Shown piece after piece: positions 15,526-18,173 of a stretch of 18,173 nucleotides of DNA. Under the pieces are notes generated by a model. The model had not been told where the DNA came from. It saw only the letters and a list, made by a program, of their open reading frames with translations, and searched no databases. The translations under genes were made by a program, and so were the position numbers. How positions within the stretch are numbered: position 1 is the first letter of the stretch; each line of letters starts with the position of its first letter. This stretch comes from RGIG426 sp045600765 (GTDB lineage Bacteria > Bacillota > Clostridia > Oscillospirales > Acutalibacteraceae), in assembly GCA_045600765.1 (NCBI GenBank), contig JAZRYM010000034.1, positions 1-18,173 of the forward strand, read 5' to 3'.

Positions 15526-15656
15526 GATTGTGCCACACAATTCTATATTCCCGCATTATCGGTAGGTGTGCATTTTTGTATTTGGCAAAAATGCACGCTC
15601 TATTTTGCATACTTGCCGTATGCGGGATGATTGTGTGGCGCAATCGGAGTTGTGCG
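15526..15656 (+). ncRNA. Structured leader RNA (candidate riboswitch or attenuator sensor)
   Basis: Nested complementary segments form one long rod. P1: 15526-15541 with 15630-15645, 16 pairs including one G-U (about ten lie within the predicted transcript). P2a: TCCCGCAT (15549-15556) with ATGCGGGA (15620-15627). P2b: CGGTAGG (15560-15566) with CTTGCCG (15612-15618), seven pairs with two G-U. P3: GTGCATTTTTG (15568-15578) with CAAAAATGCAC (15586-15596), loop of seven. A 15-base one-sided bulge (15597-15611) lies between P2b and P3. Alternative pairings exist: GCATAC/GTATGC (15607-15623) competes with P2, and GCGCAA/TTGTGC (15638-15655) competes with P1. I do not recognise the consensus of a known riboswitch or T-box. 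It could instead be two operator copies or a decayed palindromic element. Confidence 0.5.
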
Positions 15657-15663
15657 TTTTTCG

Positions 15664-15696
15664 GTGCGTGGCTTCGGCTGCGCACTTTTTTATTTT
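15664..15696 (+). terminator. Intrinsic terminator inside the leader, just before the ligase RBS
   Basis: GTGCGTGGC (15664-15672) and GCTGCGCAC (15677-15685) form nine continuous pairs (two G-U) closed by a TTCG tetraloop, followed by TTTTTTATTTT. The ribosome binding site GGAGG starts at 15697, immediately after. A terminator placed between a promoter and its own gene points to regulated premature termination. A second GTGCG (15652-15656) could take the place of the 5' arm and act as antiterminator. Confidence 0.75.
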
Positions 15697-15709
15697 GGAG
15701 GAAATGAGG

Positions 15710-17431
15710 ATGGAGAACGAAAAGCAACGGACGGGCTACCCGTCTATCGACAAACCGTGGCTGAAATATTACACCGAGGAAATTATAAACAAAAAGATGC
15801 CATCAAAATCCGCATATCAGATGATTTACGATGCAAACAAGGATTCACTTGACTCCATAGCGTTGGTGTTTGAAAACAAAAAAATCACTTATGGAGAGTT
15901 GTTTGAGAAAATTGATCAGGTGGCAAATTCCTTTTCTTGTTTAGGAATAAAAACAGGAGATATAGTGTCTGTTTGTTTGGCTAACATTCCTGAAACGGCG
16001 TATATATTCTATGCATTAAATAAGTTTGGCGCGATATGCGACTTTATAGATCCTCGAGCAACACCTAATGTCATGAAAGAACATTTGAATCTTGCAAAAT
16101 CCTCATTGTTAGTAACAATAAGTGATTGTTATAGTATTTTTTCGCAGTTAAAGTGTTCCACCAATCTAAGTACGATTGTATCGATTTTTCTCGCTGAAAG
16201 CATCTTGGATACTTATCCGAATGATAAAATTGAAAAAATAGAAAATTCTATTAGGGTCGATAAAAGCGATATGAGGTGGAACGATTTTATTAATTTAGGA
16301 AGCACTACTGTTTCGTGCAATTTTCAATCCTATGATTTAGATTTACCAATAACGATTTTACATACTGGAGGTTCCACCGGGGAGCCAAAGGGCGCATTGT
16401 TATCAAACAATAATCTCAATGCGCTTGTAACCCAATGGATGGATTCGGGAATCAAATATGAAAAGCATAACAAACTGCTAAGTTTAATGCCACCGTTTGT
16501 ATCTTTTGGTATGGCAGCAAATTTACATGTGCCTTTAGTGAATTCTATGGAGATAATTATGATCCCCAAATATGAGCCTAAGGAAACTCTTGACTTAATC
16601 AGAAAATACAAACCAAATTGCATCCCCGCTTCGCCGGCACATTGGGAATATGTTTTTGGGGACGATAAAGCAAAAAGTATGGATTGGTCTTTTCTAAAAG
16701 TTGCTTTGATGGGCGGAGATATATTAAACCCTTATGTTGAGGAAGGATTAAATGAAATTTTCAGTGAAAACGGTTCAAAATGCAAATTTATTAAAGCGTA
16801 TGGAATGACTGAAACAAGTACGGCTCTTTCAATAACTTTTGATGAAAGAGTAAACATTTCCGGAAGCGTTGGTGCACCGCTTCCAAAAACAAACATTAAA
16901 ATAATCGACTTGGAAACGGGCATTGAACTACCATACAATAAGATTGGTGAAATATGTGCGTTAACCCCCAATAGAATGGTTGGGTATTACGAAAAGCCCG
17001 CCGAAACAAGTATGATTTTGCGCAAACACAATGATGGAGAAATATGGGTTCATACAGGCGATTTAGGCTTTGCTGATGAAAATGGAATTCTATTCGTTAA
17101 AGGACGAATAAAGAGGATAATTATCAGATTTGACGGAATTAAAATATATCCAGCGGATATAGAAGCAAAACTTATGCAGATTGATGCCGTGAAAAAATGC
17201 GCCGTTGTCGGAAAAAAAGACAAGGAACATTTTCACGGAGAAAATCCAATAGCGTTTATTGTTAAAAATCAAGCGTGTTGGTGTGAAGGATGCATCGAGA
17301 GTTTTTGTGAAAAAAATATCATAGATTATGCCATACCAACGCAGTATATTTACATTGATGATTTGCCTTACACAAAAAACGGCAAAGTCGATTACCGTGC
17401 ACTTGAACAACAAGCGGAAAACGCAGAATAA
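15710..17431 (+). CDS. AMP-forming acyl-CoA synthetase/ligase-like (ANL superfamily)
   Basis: A 573-residue adenylate-forming enzyme that should activate a carboxylic acid with ATP and pass it to CoA or a carrier. Core motifs are intact: P-loop TGGSTGEPKG (residues 219-228), YGMTET (364-369), the ribose-binding Asp in WVHTGDLG (Asp451), hinge GRIKRIII (465-472), and the catalytic Lys559 in KNGKVDY. The substrate cannot be told; no carrier protein, thioesterase or pathway gene is adjacent. I choose the ATG at 15710 because GGAGG (15697-15701) is eight bases before it; the ATG at 15704 is too close. Base and codon use differ sharply from all other genes here: most codons end in A or T, while the first 25 or so and last 15 codons look native. 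This suggests transfer or recombination. Confidence 0.88.
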   Translation: MENEKQRTGYPSIDKPWLKYYTEEIINKKMPSKSAYQMIYDANKDSLDSIALVFENKKITYGELFEKIDQVANSFSCLGIKTGDIVSVCLANIPETAYIFYALNKFGAICDFIDPRATPNVMKEHLNLAKSSLLVTISDCYSIFSQLKCSTNLSTIVSIFLAESILDTYPNDKIEKIENSIRVDKSDMRWNDFINLGSTTVSCNFQSYDLDLPITILHTGGSTGEPKGALLSNNNLNALVTQWMDSGIKYEKHNKLLSLMPPFVSFGMAANLHVPLVNSMEIIMIPKYEPKETLDLIRKYKPNCIPASPAHWEYVFGDDKAKSMDWSFLKVALMGGDILNPYVEEGLNEIFSENGSKCKFIKAYGMTETSTALSITFDERVNISGSVGAPLPKTNIKIIDLETGIELPYNKIGEICALTPNRMVGYYEKPAETSMILRKHNDGEIWVHTGDLGFADENGILFVKGRIKRIIIRFDGIKIYPADIEAKLMQIDAVKKCAVVGKKDKEHFHGENPIAFIVKNQACWCEGCIESFCEKNIIDYAIPTQYIYIDDLPYTKNGKVDYRALEQQAENAE

Positions 17432-17437
17432 CGCAAC

Positions 17438-17465
17438 ACAGCCCCTCGCAGTCGTGAGGGGCTGT
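17438..17465 (+). terminator. Hairpin terminator after the ligase gene
   Basis: ACAGCCCCTC (17438-17447) and GAGGGGCTGT (17456-17465) form a perfect ten-base stem with an eight-base loop, six bases after the stop codon. The T tract that follows is weak (TCGTTTGT), so termination may be incomplete. Confidence 0.7.
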
Positions 17466-17490
17466 TCGTTTGTGGTCGTTGCATCCATCC

Positions 17491-17530
17491 CGCGCCGAGC
17501 CGCACCCGCCACGCGCCGAGTCGCACCCGC
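17491..17530. repeat. Two tandem 19-base direct repeats
   Basis: CGCGCCGAGCCGCACCCGC (17491-17509) recurs at 17512-17530 with one change (C to T), period 21. The second copy is the outer part of the left arm of the fold-back element at 17516-17626; the first copy matches the right arm better. Confidence 0.8.
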
Positions 17531-17626
17531 ACACCCGCGCGAACAAAACCGCTGTGCGGTTTTCCGTTTTTGTGAAAACGGGCGGGCGTTGCCCGCGTTC
17601 GCGCGGGGTGTGTGGGTGCGGCTCGG
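17516..17626. repeat. Cloverleaf-like fold-back repeat (tiled four-way junction)
   Basis: The left arm 17516-17544 is complementary to 17597-17626 over about 29 pairs, with one bulge and two wobble-type differences. The enclosed sequence divides exactly into three hairpins with no base between them: AAAACCGC-TGT-GCGGTTTT (17545-17563), CCGTTTT-TGTG-AAAACGG (17564-17581) and GCGGGC-GTT-GCCCGC (17582-17596). No reading frame here looks like a protein, and it lacks tRNA landmarks. It may be a non-autonomous mobile repeat, a protein-binding cruciform, or a structured RNA. The geometry is read directly; the function is unknown. Confidence 0.75.
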
Positions 17627-17664
17627 CAACGGGTGAGGCGCGATGCGGGTGGGGCGAGCGCAAG

Positions 17665-17790
17665 CCTCCCCTTGAAGATGCAAGGGGAGGTGTCCCGCAG
17701 GGACGGAGGGGATTTGAAACGGGAATTTTTCTCGACAAAACAACCCCTCAGTCTCGCATGCGCTCGACAGCTCCCCTTACACAGGGGAGC
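17665..17790. mobile_element. MITE-like element with imperfect terminal inverted repeats
   Basis: The left end holds hairpin CCTCCCCTTG/CAAGGGGAGG (17665-17690), then TGTC, a small hairpin GTCCC-GCA-GGGAC (17692-17704) and GGAGGGG. The right end, read in reverse complement, gives the same order: hairpin GCTCCCCT/AGGGGAGC (17770-17790), TGTC, a GC-rich palindromic segment, then GAGGGG. So the two ends are imperfect inverted repeats of about 45 bases around a 35-base AT-rich centre. There is no coding capacity. It resembles short repeats I recall as common between genes in clostridial genomes, though I cannot verify copy number here. Confidence 0.6.
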
Positions 17791-17834
17791 CAAGCGGCTT
17801 AGGCGGGTTTGTGCGGAAAATGTTGGATGGTGAC

Positions 17835-17910
17835 GTAGGGCAAGGCCTTGGTCTTGCCGCTTGTGAATTTTGCACCGACCAACGGCGGCAGGACCAAGGC
17901 CCTGCCCTAC
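17835..17910. repeat. 26-base fold-back repeat with GTAGGG/CCCTAC ends
   Basis: The arm at 17835-17860 (starts GTAGGGCAAGGCCTTGG) is the reverse complement of 17885-17910 with two differences, both of which remain pairable as G-U in RNA. The loop is 24 bases. Another CCCTAC lies at 17966-17971 after GGGAC/GTCCC arms, so the full element may run to 17971. The type resembles dispersed GC-rich clostridial intergenic repeats; no gene is seen inside. Confidence 0.7.
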
Positions 17911-17971
17911 AACGTACGCCGGTGGTGTGCGGGAAATTCCGCAAAAGGGACGGCGGGTCGTCGGTCCCTAC

Positions 17972-17988
17972 ACCGCATTTTGTGCGGT
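17972..17988. repeat. Short hairpin between the repeats and the SOS promoter
   Basis: ACCGCA (17972-17977) and TGCGGT (17983-17988) form a six-base stem with a TTTTG loop. No T tract follows on the plus strand, so it is a poor terminator; it may be the edge of the repeat cluster. Confidence 0.4.
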
Positions 17989-18104
17989 TTGCGCACTTGT
18001 GTTGCAACGTCGTTACGCCCTATTAAAAGGAGAATGACAAGGTGTTTGTTTTCGTGGTTTCTACCAAGAAATTCGCGTTGTTTTTGACGTTTTCGACAAA
18101 AAGA

Positions 18105-18116
18105 GAACAAATGTTC
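18105..18116. promoter_or_regulatory. LexA (SOS) box
   Basis: GAACAAATGTTC, flanked by AGA and GA, matches the Bacillota LexA operator (CGAACnnnnGTTCG core GAAC-N4-GTTC). It lies 20 bases before the -35 box of the promoter at 18136-18163. The last bases of the window, GAAAGAGAAC, repeat the left flank and left half of this box (AAAAGAGAAC), so a second operator may straddle the window edge just downstream of the -10. Confidence 0.8.
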
Positions 18117-18135
18117 GATTTTTTCGCAAAACCTC

Positions 18136-18163
18136 TTGATTTCCCGAAAAAGTTTGGTATAAT
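18136..18163 (+). promoter_or_regulatory. Sigma-A promoter of an SOS-controlled gene off the right edge
   Basis: TTGATT (18136-18141), a 16-base spacer and a perfect TATAAT (18158-18163). The start site would be near 18170, so the gene begins beyond the window. With a LexA box just upstream, the gene is probably part of the SOS regulon, lexA itself being the simplest guess. Confidence 0.75.
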
Positions 18164-18173
18164 GAAAGAGAAC

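Noticed and set aside
15566..15709. An in-frame upstream extension of the ligase from a GTG at 15566.
   Set aside because: It covers the leader hairpins and the terminator, has no ribosome binding site, and the GGAGG at 15697 clearly serves the ATG at 15710.
17516..17626. A tRNA or tRNA-like gene, because of the cloverleaf-like fold.
   Set aside because: The closing stem is about 29 pairs, the hairpins lack D-loop, anticodon and GTTCRA T-loop features, and the junction has no linker bases.
17328..17833. Several open frames of 70-220 codons across the repeats (Arg/Pro/His-rich translations).
   Set aside because: They overlap one another and the fold-back repeats, have low-complexity composition, and lack ribosome binding sites.
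18042..18173. A plus-strand frame from a GTG at 18042, nine bases after AGGAG, open to the window end (starts FVFVVSTKKFALF).
   Set aside because: It runs through the LexA box and the -35/-10 promoter, so it is more likely chance; 44 open codons are not rare. The true gene probably starts beyond 18173.
1..18173. CRISPR array, rRNA or tRNA genes, or insertion-sequence transposase.
   Set aside because: No regularly spaced repeats, no conserved RNA landmarks and no transposase-like protein were seen on either strand.

Overview
The window looks like chromosomal DNA of a Gram-positive bacterium of the class Clostridia (Bacillota), most likely an Oscillospiraceae/Ruminococcaceae-type gut anaerobe. 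The evidence is strong AGGAGG ribosome binding sites with frequent TTG and GTG starts, sigma-A type promoters (TTGaca/TATAAT), a Bacillota-type LexA box, compact T-tailed terminators, and GC-rich fold-back intergenic repeats of a style I associate with these genomes. No taxonomic search was possible, so this placement is an inference.

Layout from left to right. (1) 1-376: a small XRE-type repressor gene sits beside a strong divergent promoter for a gene that lies off the left edge; a perfect palindrome fills that promoter's spacer. (2) 385-3616, minus strand: a four-gene operon of a LolD/MacB-like ABC ATPase, then a zinc/manganese ABC importer (binding protein, ATPase, permease); the three importer genes all start with TTG. 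(3) 3771-4979, plus: a secreted lipoprotein of PrsA/SurA type. (4) 5057-8932, minus: a methionine/one-carbon operon of metF, a free-standing MetH reactivation protein, and a short MetH lacking that domain. (5) 9119-9913, minus: a ZIP metal transporter, divergent from an ABC-F translation factor (10043-11983). (6) 12081-15416, plus: glutamyl- and glutaminyl-tRNA synthetases in tandem. (7) 15497-17431: a promoter, a long structured leader RNA, an intrinsic terminator just before the ribosome binding site, and an AT-rich AMP-forming acyl ligase gene that looks foreign. (8) 17432-18104: about 670 bases without a credible gene, holding a terminator and three different fold-back repeats. (9) 18105-18173: an SOS (LexA) box and promoter for a gene that begins beyond the right edge, perhaps lexA or another SOS gene.

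Two themes link the genes. Metal supply appears twice (an ABC importer and a ZIP carrier) and could serve zinc enzymes such as the MetH homocysteine domain. The methionine operon forms a coherent path: MetF makes 5-methyl-THF, MetH uses it to methylate homocysteine, and the separate activation protein repairs oxidised cobalamin. The two tRNA synthetases probably provide direct Glu and Gln charging.

The most interesting parts are non-coding. First is the 15526-15696 leader, a long rod-like fold plus terminator that resembles an undescribed riboswitch or attenuator. Second is the 17516-17626 repeat, which folds on paper into a four-way junction with no unpaired base at the junction.
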